A program made the position numbers and the translations under genes. From positions 1 to 64,000 of the forward strand of contig DATLYE010000012.1 of NCBI GenBank assembly GCA_035575135.1: DNA of 64,000 bases, in the 5' to 3' direction. Under the pieces are notes generated by a model. That model ran no database searches. It had not been told where the DNA came from and was given only the letters and a program-made list of their open reading frames with translations. Positions 43,499-52,595 of this stretch are shown in pieces; position 1 is the stretch's first letter, and each line of letters begins with the position of its first letter. Source of the DNA: JANWXD01 sp035575135. GTDB taxonomy: Bacteria; Acidobacteriota; Terriglobia; Bryobacterales; Bryobacteraceae.

Positions 43499-43851
43499 TT
43501 AGATCCACACTAAACTTTCAGCAGGCCGGCAGCAGAATGCAAGTGCTGCTGCCAGGCATCTGTTCACACTAAGCATTGCCATCCCGTTAGCCGTTCCGCA
43601 ACCAATGCACTTTTTCCCGCGCCTAACATATCCCTGCGACCACTTCGCCGAGCGCTGATCCAACCGGACCCACCCGTCCGCGCCCTGTGCAGACTCACTT
43701 TTGTCGTACAATTGTGTAAGAGTCGCTAGAAAACATTCCCTTAATGTTTTCGGCACGAACAGCCAAAACATTGATCGGCTTCTCGACCTCAACTCGGACG
43801 CTGGCAATGGCATCGCTATCGCTACAACACTTCCTTCTCAATACGCGACAC
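43499..43851. other. gap holding a gene relic and repeat copy A
   Basis: No intact gene. The minus strand encodes the last 33 or so codons of the Ig-like gene found at 48612-49457 (VEVEKPINVLAVRAENIKG then MFSSDSYTIVRQK and a stop at 43695), without its body. Confidence 0.6.
43699..43803 (+). repeat. 105-bp direct repeat, copy A
   Basis: Same orientation as 48616-48720 (offset 4917 bp), 99 of 105 bases identical by eye. The central 69 bp (43714 to about 43782) are identical, including synonymous sites. It duplicates the 3' coding end of the Ig-like gene. Confidence 0.9.
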
Positions 43852-44451
43852 TCAGTGGCGATATTTTTCCAACACGTAATCCATCGTCAGATTACCCACG
43901 CTCAACGTTCCCCGCACCTCTCCAACGCCTGGTGCAAAATACATCGTCCCCCGCTCCACCATTGACTCCTTTTCTCTGTTCCAAGTGATTTTGAGACAAT
44001 TCTCATGTTTTCGTTCCAACAGGTAAACCGTCTCGATCCCCTCGGCTCGGTACGACGTTTCTCCGTCGGGACAATCCGCCGTCCACGCGGCGCCAACGTG
44101 CAGCGGAAGGGGTATCTCCAAACACTCGGGCTTTTCTTTGTGTTCAGCGGACACCCGAAAGATCCCTTGTGAAGAGTATCGTAAGTAATGTGTGGTAGGA
44201 TTCCAGCCAGGAATGCCTGACACAACAACAACAATCTTGTAGTATTCCTTGCCTTTAATTGTCTCCTCGCCGTCGACTTGGACCACCATCTTCCCTCTTT
44301 GAACGCCAACCATCGGCGCGAAGTACTGGACCGAATACTCATAACGTGTCTCGGTGGAGGGTTCGGGAAAGTACTGTTGACCCTCCCACCTTGAGCAGCC
44401 CGCCACAGCGAGCAGCGTGATTGTGACTGTCGGGGCTGCCAACCACCTCAC
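43852..44451 (-). CDS. lipoprotein of unknown function
   Basis: 199 residues from GTG 44451, which has AGGAGG about 8 bases upstream. A signal with lipobox LLAVAGC places the lipidated Cys at about residue 19. The mature part is beta-rich (YEYSVQYFAPMVGVQRGKMV, YKIVVVVSGIPGW, GTMYFAPGVGEVRGTLSVGN) and resembles LolA/TapB-like or DUF3108-like outer-membrane-associated sandwiches. No family is firmly recognised. It lies about 130 bp after the PEGA protein and directly before repeat copy A. Confidence 0.68.
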   Translation of the reverse strand: MRWLAAPTVTITLLAVAGCSRWEGQQYFPEPSTETRYEYSVQYFAPMVGVQRGKMVVQVDGEETIKGKEYYKIVVVVSGIPGWNPTTHYLRYSSQGIFRVSAEHKEKPECLEIPLPLHVGAAWTADCPDGETSYRAEGIETVYLLERKHENCLKITWNREKESMVERGTMYFAPGVGEVRGTLSVGNLTMDYVLEKYRH

Positions 44452-44580
44452 TGTCCATCCTCCTGATTGCCATCTAACAGCCGGCTCTTGCAATCATCGT
44501 CACACAGCACCGCGGAGAGGTTGCACACATCCGGCAAACGCGGGGCCGGCCTGCGAGCAATGTGTTCTCGGGCTGCATTG

Positions 44581-45477
44581 TCACTTCTGTGGTACCTCCG
44601 GTGGCGAGGGGACGTCGGCTCCCGGGGACACCGCCTCTAACTTGTCAGCTTCCGAGCGGATTCTGTACCGGCGGATCTGAACGCCTTTCCGTTTTCCAGA
44701 ACCAAAGTCTGCCTCCGCTATGAGGGCCGGGTCAGGTTCAGGAACAAAAAATGTAGTATCAACTGGCGTGATGAGTGCATAGGCTTTTCCACCGACAGGC
44801 CCGCACAGCTGGGAAACCCGTCCCCTCCCCGCGAGAACCGGCTGCAAAAGATGTCCCTCGGGGACGTAAGCGGCGACACGGTAGCCCGTCGGCAACGCGA
44901 GATCAGCGCACTCCAAGCTGCGGTAAAGGCTCACTCGGACCTCCCGTTTGCTTTCCAATGTCCATGCTTTCACCCAACGGGACCACGGTTCGAAGCCAGG
45001 CGCCCGGACTGTCACCATGTGAAGCCCCCGTGACAACCTCAGCCTGACCACCTCATCCGAACTCCTGCCGGCACCATTCGTCTTGCCGTCAACCAGCAGT
45101 TCTGCGTTCTGCGGTACTCCCAGAAGAACGACCTCGAATCCGTACTGGCTCCAAAGGACCCACGCAACGAACCACGCCATAGCGAGCACCCCGCACACCC
45201 CCTCCGGCCATCCAAACCTGTGTTTCACTGTCCGCCGCCCCGTAGCGACGTCAGCCCCGCAGTGCTCGCAGAAACGACTGCCGGAATCTACCAGATGGTC
45301 GCATCTGGCGCAAAGGCCTAGGACGCCTTGACTTGCAAATGCTTCCGGTGACGTCGCACTGTCAAGGCCTTTCCGGTCAATGCTAGCAGCGGTCACGGAC
45401 GGTAGTCGTGCGCCACACATTTTACAAAATGAAAACTCGTGGTCTTGGCGTGTATTGCAAGACGAACAGATCCGCAC
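44581..45477 (-). CDS. double zinc-ribbon, single-TM protein with PEGA-like domain
   Basis: 298 residues. Two zinc ribbons: CSSCNTRQDHEFSFCKMCG (4-22) and CARCDHLVDSGSRFCEHCG (about 56-74). One TM helix (about 95-112) follows, then a PEGA-like domain (NAELLVDGKTNGAG, VRLRLSRGLHMVTVRAPGFE) and a polar tail. PEGA domains usually lie outside the membrane and may bind cell wall. Start is 3 bp after the stop of the preceding gene. Function unknown; ribbons inside and PEGA outside suggest a trans-membrane connector. Confidence 0.75.
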   Translation of the reverse strand: MRICSSCNTRQDHEFSFCKMCGARLPSVTAASIDRKGLDSATSPEAFASQGVLGLCARCDHLVDSGSRFCEHCGADVATGRRTVKHRFGWPEGVCGVLAMAWFVAWVLWSQYGFEVVLLGVPQNAELLVDGKTNGAGRSSDEVVRLRLSRGLHMVTVRAPGFEPWSRWVKAWTLESKREVRVSLYRSLECADLALPTGYRVAAYVPEGHLLQPVLAGRGRVSQLCGPVGGKAYALITPVDTTFFVPEPDPALIAEADFGSGKRKGVQIRRYRIRSEADKLEAVSPGADVPSPPEVPQK

Positions 45478-45480
45478 TAC

Positions 45481-47477
45481 CTAGTCTCCTTCAACAAGAA
45501 AGCTCACTCGCCACTGACCGTTAATCTTCTTGAATCCAATGCGCTTACCGAACTCCGTGTACAGCGCGTCCGTCTTCACCCAGCCACGCCTTCCATCCAT
45601 CGTGACAACATATGCATATCGCGGGGTAAACGTCGCTGATTGAAACCCCTTTGCCCATTCGCCCCCTTGAACGATCACCGGCTCGTCATTAACTACAGCG
45701 ATAGCCCTCGCATCGTCCGTCGGCGCCGCCTTCACAAGTACGCGCTCGCCGTTGATCCAACCTATGGTCCCCGGTGCTCCGGCAAACAAGGCGACAAAAC
45801 CCAAGTCGAGCCCGTTGAACTTGTGCCAGGCCGCAGGGCCCACAAATTCAGCGACAGAACTTGCACGGTCTAACACGTACCAGCCGCCCCGAAGCAATTT
45901 CTCAGTTTCTCGCCAGAACTTCGAATTGGGGTCATCCAACTCGTAGACTTGCCGAAAAACCTCCCGACCGCAGCAAGGGTCCCCGAAACCCGACCGCACA
46001 TCTGGAGCCAGCAAGGCAACCACCCCAGACACCGATTTTCGTCGGACAGCTTCGGCAAACTGGTCTCGAGCGCGAGATAGCTCCGGATCCAGCACCGCAA
46101 TGTCCACGGAGGAAACGGTCTTAGGGCCGGCGGGTAGCAATAACGTTCGGAGTTCACGGCCCGAAAAAAACAGAACTCGGATCCGCGGATCAAGAAAGCC
46201 CTCTAGTTCCCACCCAATAACCGTGGGAATTACTTTGGATCTGACCAAAACACTGAAGCTATCTAGAACAGCGAGTCCTGCGTCTGTAACGAGCTCCGCG
46301 GCGTACGACCGCCGCAGCGCATCCACCGCAGTCCCACGAAGAATTGTTGATTTTAGTCGTTTATTGTTATCACGGACAATCAGCAATAGTCGGAGTTCGG
46401 TGTCCCCGTGAACGAACTGAAGCAGTGGGCGACCCTCGTCCTTGGCCTGAATGAGAGTGCTCGCTTTGCCGTTCTCGACCACATGATAGCCCTGTTCGCG
46501 ACGCTCCAGCCAGGCAATGCGCCCGCTCACATTCCCAAGGGCGATGCTGACCGGCATAGTCTGAAGCGGTCGTGGCTCCCCGTTCACAATCAGCCATGGC
46601 TGCCCCCCCGACTCACCGGCCCAAGCGGCTGCTGTGCCGACCAGATTCACGGAAAGACAACAGACCGAATCGTACCACTGATATCGCCTTTGGCCATCAA
46701 CGACCGTATACCTGCCACGGGCTTTCGCGATATATACGCAACGGTTCCCATAGTGGGAGCAACGGGCGTAGGGGATTTCGTCCCATTCAGGACCAGCTTC
46801 GCCGTTGACCCAAGCCCGCCATGCTTCCCCCGTGCGTGCCACGTAGAAAACCGTGCCGTCACCGGTTACATCGAAATGCCGCAACTCTTCGACCAGAGGA
46901 CCCACCCTCGCGTTCTCGATGACACGTAGGCCTTTCGGGGTCCGCGCAACGACCGCCCAGATCCTGCCATCTTCGCTTCCATCATAGTCGACAATGCGCG
47001 GTACACACTGCAAAATACGCTTGCCCTGCAGCAAACACTGAGTATCACCGCGGCGTCCTACGTACAAGCCGCCCGTGTAGACATAGGGCCAGACCTTGCT
47101 TAAGCCAACAGCTTCATATGCCTCAACCGTCACCCCTTCGGGCACCTCCGCGTACACCGCGCCGTTCGACGGATTGAGCGGATTAAAGGGGAGTCGGCTC
47201 CTTTCCCGCCACAGCCCGACTACCACCGCGACGGAGAAAATTATCAAAGCCGACCCCATCCATCCCCACAACGGCGCCCGGCCCACCATGCGCGGCAGTC
47301 GGCTCCGCACTTCCCGCACCACTTCGCCGTTTGCCTCACCGCGGTGCCACATCGCCCGCATGACCGGGTCATTGCGCGCTTCCGCCCGAGCTGCCCCAAA
47401 GAAGAACCGCAAAATGCACAGTAGGACGCCCCTGACTTGGCGGCACGTCCGCACCTTGGACAGCTTTCCACTACCAA
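45481..47477 (-). pseudogene. frameshifted double zinc-ribbon membrane protein with SH3-like C-terminus
   Basis: The start (TTG 47477 or GTG 47471) opens two ribbons, CPRCGRAAKSGASYCAFCG and CGRCGTAVRQTAKWCGKCG. That frame ends at 47244. The rest of the protein continues in another frame from about 47300: basic stretch, TM (LWGWMGSALIIFSVAVVVGL), a roughly 480-residue exported region with propeller-like repeats, and an SH3-like end (VLVKAAPTDDARAIAV ... RRGWVKTDAL) to 45481. Neither frame alone has the ribbon-TM plan of its neighbours. The shift lies around 47285-47300. It could be a real mutation, a sequencing error or programmed frameshifting. Tight spacing (2 bp and 3 bp) to neighbours. 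Confidence 0.65.
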
Positions 47478-47478
47478 C

Positions 47479-48132
47479 TTACTCTCTCTGTTCCGCCTGA
47501 ATGCTCTGCTGCAAAGCACCTGCCGATCTTTGCAGCTCCAGCAGCACCAAGATCCAAAACGCAAACAGAAGCAAAACACCCAAAATCCATCCGAAAGACA
47601 CCCTTATTTCGCCGCTCCCCACTGCAAACATGCCCAATAACAGCAATAAGAGTTTCGCACCGTTCACAGGAAAGAACCACAGCCTAAAGACTCTCGGCGA
47701 CCACGGCTTCTCGGTTGCGAAGCCGAACACCAACATAAGGCACAACGCAAGATCGACGACTGCAACGATCCACAACAGAGCAGCGACCACAACCAGTTGC
47801 CCGCCGGCCTGCCCTGAGCCGCCAATGGCACCAGCCAGAGTTCCCAAAGCCATCGTACCAGCGGAAGCGCTTACCCACAATACAGAAGCGAAAGGCACTT
47901 CTAAGGCTGCGCATACAGCGCAAATCAACTGAGCCGTTGCAGCTCTAATGCTCGGAGCAAGGCCGGCAAGTAGTTGCGCGGAATAGCCGCTCACAAAGCT
48001 CGGCACCGTGCTCATGTGTCCGGCCGCCCCGCGCACCGCGCCGGACGCAGGACTTCCACAACTGGGACAAAATACCGTGTCCGCGTCGATCCGTATCCCA
48101 CAGTTACTACAGAAGTTCGGCATCTGCTGCAT
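47479..48132 (-). CDS. zinc-ribbon multi-pass membrane protein
   Basis: 217 residues. Residues 8-26 form a ribbon (CSNCGIRIDADTVFCPSCG), followed by a hydrophobic region with about four TM helices (about 55-200: LICAVCAALEVPFASVLWVS, LVVVAALLWIVAVVDLALCL, LLLLLLGMFAVG, WILGVLLLFAFWILVLLELQ). No transporter motif. First gene of the tight minus-strand run 48132 to 43852. Function unknown; a membrane scaffold for the neighbouring ribbon proteins is a guess. Confidence 0.72.
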   Translation of the reverse strand: MQQMPNFCSNCGIRIDADTVFCPSCGSPASGAVRGAAGHMSTVPSFVSGYSAQLLAGLAPSIRAATAQLICAVCAALEVPFASVLWVSASAGTMALGTLAGAIGGSGQAGGQLVVVAALLWIVAVVDLALCLMLVFGFATEKPWSPRVFRLWFFPVNGAKLLLLLLGMFAVGSGEIRVSFGWILGVLLLFAFWILVLLELQRSAGALQQSIQAEQRE

Positions 48133-48611
48133 CCTCCTCGCGTGAATCAGCTGTGGACATTCGGAGTGCGCACTCCATACACAGTGTTGGTCATTCTCCC
48201 ATCTCGCTCCTAGCGTCCACCACCACCATTCTGCGTAATCGTGAGCTTTGCAAAGCGACAGGCCGATCCGACCACCCGTACGAATCGCAACCCACCCGCC
48301 TGCAGCTCTCTCGCCATGTCGGCCAACCTGTTGTCAGCCGTCGATTAAATCTTGTGCGTCTCACGCCTCGGAACGCTTGCCTCCGGGAGCGTTTGCAACT
48401 CCCGTGGTTTTACCCCCACTGTGCTCGCAACGTTCTCACCCGCGGGGTTGACCTCGAACAGTGGGTAGCTGTGTTTTTCCCTTGGTCCCGCGGGGGAACG
48501 ACATCACCTTGCGGTACTAGCCGCCGATGAGCAGCCGTGGACCACATGGCGCAGGCTGTGTTCTCTATTTCGTCCCTACCGTACCCTCCTTCATGATGCC
48601 GCTAAATATGC
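48133..48611. other. intergenic region upstream of the zinc-ribbon run
   Basis: 479 bp without a convincing gene. The minus strand should carry the promoter of the ribbon operon near 48133-48250. Short open frames (for example minus 48320 to 48210) have no recognisable content. No terminator with a T-run was seen. Confidence 0.5.
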
Positions 48612-49457
48612 TTATTTTTGTCGTACCACAGTGTAAGAGTCGCTAGAAAACATTCCCTTAATGTTTTCGGCACGAACAGCCAAAACATTGATCGGCTTCT
48701 TGACCTCAACTGGTACGCTGATCGACACGCGATGGCCGTCTCCCGTGACGGCTCCGGGCAGACGGCGGGCTGTCCTGAACCCGCCGCGTTTCCGGACCGG
48801 CGTGCCAAACTCGAACACGATCGTTTCGACCTCCTTTCCGTTTACCTCCAGCACGACTTCTCGCAGGCCGTAATCGTCCGATATTTCAGCCTCAAAACTT
48901 ATCACCTGTGCGGTGATGGTACTCTGATCTGGCGCGATCCGCCGAATTCGCGGAGCCGTAAACGCAGGAGGAGCCTCAACCTCCACACGGGTAGCTTCGC
49001 GGCGCTGTGCCCTCAGTTGCGGCTGTGCCAAGGCTCGGTCGACGCGGACCCAAAATTCGCCAACGTACCGGTTCCGTTGGGCATCCAGCGCCTCGAACGA
49101 CAACGCGTTATCCCTTTCGGGTTGTAATCGGAATATCGGGTGGGTGACCCGCGACAGGTCCAGAATCACCCGCAGACCTTTGGGAAGAGGATTGAGCGAG
49201 ACGAACCCAAGCACGGATTCTCCATTCAGCGCGAGTCGCACGGTTGCCAGATCAATGTCGCTGCGTGCCTCCTGTAGTACGACTTCAAGTCGCACATCGT
49301 CTGCCGGAACCGTGACCGCACTGAAGTTCTCAAATTTCGCATCGCCATAATCCGGCGTCAGCAGAACAATAGCAGGCGCTCTGGCCATTGGCCCCTGACC
49401 GGTGCCTGCAACCGACGCAAGAAGCAGTAGGGCAATGCCGACTCTGTTTTTCTTCAT
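48612..49457 (-). CDS. secreted Ig-like protein
   Basis: 281 residues from ATG 49457 with a signal peptide (about 1-22). The rest is beta-sandwich: VRLEVVLQEARSDIDLATVR, LALNGESVLGFVSLNP, and ISFEAEISDDYGLREVVLEV, NGKEVETIVFEF, ending VEVKKPINVLAVRAENIKGM then FSSDSYTVVRQK. Such 'DxxGLREVxLxVNG' domains act as adhesion or scaffolding modules. Its last ~35 codons are duplicated 4.9 kb away (copy A). Its start lies 17 bp after the M48/TPR gene, likely same transcript. A longer frame to 49643 is antisense-like and rejected. Confidence 0.75.
   Translation of the reverse strand: MKKNRVGIALLLLASVAGTGQGPMARAPAIVLLTPDYGDAKFENFSAVTVPADDVRLEVVLQEARSDIDLATVRLALNGESVLGFVSLNPLPKGLRVILDLSRVTHPIFRLQPERDNALSFEALDAQRNRYVGEFWVRVDRALAQPQLRAQRREATRVEVEAPPAFTAPRIRRIAPDQSTITAQVISFEAEISDDYGLREVVLEVNGKEVETIVFEFGTPVRKRGGFRTARRLPGAVTGDGHRVSISVPVEVKKPINVLAVRAENIKGMFSSDSYTVVRQK
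48616..48720 (+). repeat. 105-bp direct repeat, copy B
   Basis: Lies in the 3' coding end of the Ig-like gene and matches 43699-43803, with six differences by eye. The 4.8 kb between the copies contains only the zinc-ribbon, PEGA and lipoprotein genes. Confidence 0.9.
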
Positions 49458-49473
49458 CCGCCGCAACAACTCC

Positions 49474-50931
49474 CTATCGAGGCTTTGCCCCCCTCGATTT
49501 CTTTTGTCCGCTCGGTGCGGAAGGAGACGGAGGCGCAACCTCCCCCACCGCAGCCGCACTACCGGCCGTGCTAGTCGTCGGCACCTCTTCCCCGCCCGTA
49601 CCTCTTTCCCTTGCCACACTCTCTTCACTGCCACCCGCGACACGTTCCGGAACTTCGATCAGTAACTGCCGCGGCACCTCTGGAGCCGTCCACTTGCTGT
49701 CACCGAACATAAGCAGGTAGTCGTAGATCTGAGCCAAATCAGGCGGGTGTCTTCTGTAATGGGCTACGTACCCCGCCACATACTTGCGCAGGCTTTCCGC
49801 GGCTCTCGTGCTATCGCCTGCACGCGTGGCGAGCATCAGTCCTAGGTCACGGTGAATCTCCGGGTACAATGCGCGTTCGTCAGCCTGCACCGCACGTTCG
49901 AGGAACTCCAGGCTCCGCCGCTTGTCTTCTTCAGTCCGCGCCACGAGCCGATAAATTCGCCCCAGATGCCACAGTGTCTTGGGATCGCGCGGTCTCACAT
50001 CCACAATCGATTCCAGTCTTTCTTTGGCAAGATCATACCGATCGTATACCTCGGCAAGTCGAATTGCGGTGTCGCGAACCATGCCGGATGCAAAGAACCG
50101 AAACTGTCCCGTAGACACCGTCAATTTGCCTTCGCCGCGAAACTTGTTATAGTCCTGCGCAAGATCGCCGGCAAGTAATTTCTCGATATTGCGGGCTCTG
50201 TCCTTGTTGAGGGAGTGTGTCCCAAAGAGCAAATTACTCAACCTGCCTTGCTCGCCGAACTGCGTCGTCAGTTTGTCAAAAAACTGCACTGCGGTCCGAG
50301 GATCGAATCCGCGGAACATCGCATATCGACACCCGGCAAGGTCAGCTTCGTCTTCCTGTTTTCTGCTGAACGCAGCGCTTTGGACCGCCATAGTCAAGGA
50401 CATTGCAAGATCGGCGGCCTCTTTACTCTTGGTCAAACCTCCCACCACTCCGCCAACCAGTGCACCAAGGAGCCCCCGCTTCAAGGACGTAGCGGCGCGG
50501 ATTGCCTCCACGGTGTGGTTCTCGACCACGTGGGCTATCTCATGGCCGAGGATTGTAGCAAGCTGCGCTTCGTTATCGACGAAGGCCAGCAAACCCGAGT
50601 GGATGAAGATCCTTCCGTCCGGAAGAGCAACCGCGTTGGGAATGGGATCGTCAATCACGCGGAAGGAGAATAACACGCCGGCCGGAAGCTCCTTTGGTAC
50701 GAGCGACTGTCCGAGTTCGTTGACATAGCCCTGAAGCAGGTCGTCTTGATAATATTTCTTGCGGTACTCAAGCGCCGTCTGGTCAACGGCCTGCTGCAGC
50801 TCGGGATCGAGCTGCACTCGTTGATCGGACCCTCTCCCGTCTTTGCGATCGGCACTGGACGCCTCTGCGGTCACCAATAAGCATCCTGTCATGACGATGA
50901 CAAGGAGGTGACGGTAGTCCCTGGTTTTCAT
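49474..50931 (-). CDS. periplasmic M48 metalloprotease with TPR-like C-terminus (BepA/YfgC-like)
   Basis: 485 residues with a signal peptide (about 1-26). Peptidase M48 domain: NAVALPDGRIFIHSGLLAFV, ATILGHEIAHVVENHTVEA (HExxH), AFSRKQEDEADLAGCRYAMF (third ligand Glu). A helical repeat region follows (about 270-410), then a Ser/Pro/Ala-rich tail ending in basic residues. BepA-type proteases process or clear outer-membrane assembly clients. First gene of the minus-strand block; divergent (283 bp) from the HTH-membrane regulator. Confidence 0.9.
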   Translation of the reverse strand: MKTRDYRHLLVIVMTGCLLVTAEASSADRKDGRGSDQRVQLDPELQQAVDQTALEYRKKYYQDDLLQGYVNELGQSLVPKELPAGVLFSFRVIDDPIPNAVALPDGRIFIHSGLLAFVDNEAQLATILGHEIAHVVENHTVEAIRAATSLKRGLLGALVGGVVGGLTKSKEAADLAMSLTMAVQSAAFSRKQEDEADLAGCRYAMFRGFDPRTAVQFFDKLTTQFGEQGRLSNLLFGTHSLNKDRARNIEKLLAGDLAQDYNKFRGEGKLTVSTGQFRFFASGMVRDTAIRLAEVYDRYDLAKERLESIVDVRPRDPKTLWHLGRIYRLVARTEEDKRRSLEFLERAVQADERALYPEIHRDLGLMLATRAGDSTRAAESLRKYVAGYVAHYRRHPPDLAQIYDYLLMFGDSKWTAPEVPRQLLIEVPERVAGGSEESVARERGTGGEEVPTTSTAGSAAAVGEVAPPSPSAPSGQKKSRGAKPR

Positions 50932-51214
50932 GGTTCTCTCCCCTTGCGAATTTTGACCCGCATAAGACCGAACTCGTAAAGTAACCCTGGCAATCTAGCC
51001 ACCACCAGTGAGTGGACAAGGAGCAAGCTCCGGAAGCACCTGTGCACGGTTGCTTGATGCCTCAGACCTCCTTACCGAACAGGATCGGCGGGGCGGCACC
51101 TTGACGGCATCTCACCCTCCGTTTATGATATCCACTACGGTTACAAATTCGCCTCCGGGCAGCAGCGGACAGGGAGCGGTCAGGAACGGGCGGACGCGCG
51201 GACAGCGGTAGTCG

Positions 51215-52576
51215 ATGCGGTCGGAACCAGCGGATGCGAGACGACTTCTCAACTCCTGGAAGGAGATCGCGCGCTACCTCGCCTGTGACGAGCGGACGGC
51301 CAGGCGCTGGGAGCGAGAGCGGGGGCTCCCCATCTACCGCCCACCCGGTGAAAAACGAGGCCATGTTTACGCCTACAGCGACGAACTCGACCGCTGGCTC
51401 TCCGGTAACCGTGAAACGAATGCGGCAGCTCAAACAGGCAGCCGCTCATCTCGATGGCTTCGTTGGGCGGCTATAGTATTACTAGTACTTACATCGGTCG
51501 TTGCTGCATGGCATAGGTTCCTTAGAAAACCCGGTCCGGTACGTGCTTGGCTGGTCGGACACACCCTGGAGGTGCGGGACGCCCAAAACCGGGTTCTGTG
51601 GCGCTATGTCTTCCCTGAAACATTACGCAGCTCGGAAGAGCTCCGCGAGAGTCTTCTGCCTGCGGCTCGAAACACGCAGATTGCCGATCTGGACGGCGAT
51701 GGCGCGCGGGAGGTGCTTTTCCGCGCAGCCCACCTCCCCTCCAACGGCTCCTCCGGACCGGATTTGGAAGAGATCCTCTGTTTCTCGAGCCGCGGCAGGT
51801 TACTGTGGCGCTACCGGCCGGAAGTCACACTCAAGATGGGCGGCGTCCGGTTCGAGGGCCCATGGCGTTTCACCGACTGGGTCGTTACCCCTTCTTCCGG
51901 AAACGGGCACGACGTCTGGGCATCGGTCGTGCACTGGCAATGGAGGCCGTCATTCGTGGTCCGGCTGGATGCCTCCGGCAGAGCTTCGGTGCGCTTTGTC
52001 CAGGCCGGATGGGTCTTTGTCCTGAACCGCGCCGCCAACCATCACGGCACTTACATTCTGGCCGGGGGAGTGAACAACGAGTACTCGACGGCCTCGCTTG
52101 CCGTGCTGAAAGAGGACGGCGAGCCGGCCTGCTCTCCTCAGACCCCGGGCTCAGAGTTCGACTGTACGGACGGGCCCCACGGGCGCCCGGAGCGCTATTT
52201 CCTGTTCCCGCCATCGGAAATCGGACGTCTCGCGGTTCCGTACAACGACATTTTCGCAGTGGAGGGGAGCGACTCCAGGCGACTGGTCATCGCTCGCGAA
52301 ACACCGGACGGGCTGTGGGCGTTGTATCAGTTCTCCGAGAAGCTCGAGCCGGAGAGCGTCGCCTTGAACTACCGGTTCGGAATCCTGCACCGCCGTTATG
52401 AAGATCAGGGACTGCTCCGGCACCGTTTCGAGACGTGTCCGCAACTCCGCCGTCCCGTAAGAATTCGCCGCTGGGATGCGCACAGCGGGTGGCAAAGTGT
52501 CGAAGTGCCCCCGATGCCCGGAGTCCGTCCGGATGTCTACAGCCCGGAGGTCGTCCGGGCCAACCATCCTAAGTAA
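51215..52576 (+). CDS. membrane-tethered HTH regulator with extracytoplasmic sensor
   Basis: 453 residues. The N-terminus is a MerR/excisionase-like winged helix (LLNSWKEIARYLACDERTAR, RWERERGLPIYRPPG, VYAYSDELDRWLSG) common in Acidobacteriota. One TM helix (about 84-102) follows, then an exported beta-rich domain with IADLDGDGAREVLFRAAH, an FG-GAP-like motif. This is a one-component transmembrane signal transducer. Divergent from the M48 gene (283 bp apart), so it may control the zinc-ribbon/M48 block; that is inference. Confidence 0.82.
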   Translation: MRSEPADARRLLNSWKEIARYLACDERTARRWERERGLPIYRPPGEKRGHVYAYSDELDRWLSGNRETNAAAQTGSRSSRWLRWAAIVLLVLTSVVAAWHRFLRKPGPVRAWLVGHTLEVRDAQNRVLWRYVFPETLRSSEELRESLLPAARNTQIADLDGDGAREVLFRAAHLPSNGSSGPDLEEILCFSSRGRLLWRYRPEVTLKMGGVRFEGPWRFTDWVVTPSSGNGHDVWASVVHWQWRPSFVVRLDASGRASVRFVQAGWVFVLNRAANHHGTYILAGGVNNEYSTASLAVLKEDGEPACSPQTPGSEFDCTDGPHGRPERYFLFPPSEIGRLAVPYNDIFAVEGSDSRRLVIARETPDGLWALYQFSEKLEPESVALNYRFGILHRRYEDQGLLRHRFETCPQLRRPVRIRRWDAHSGWQSVEVPPMPGVRPDVYSPEVVRANHPK

Positions 52577-52595
52577 GGCGCCGACAGCGCCAGCG

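Noticed and set aside
48210..48530. short frames in the 48.1-48.6 kb gap as genes
   Set aside because: No start with a ribosome-binding site and no recognisable domain; likely noncoding.
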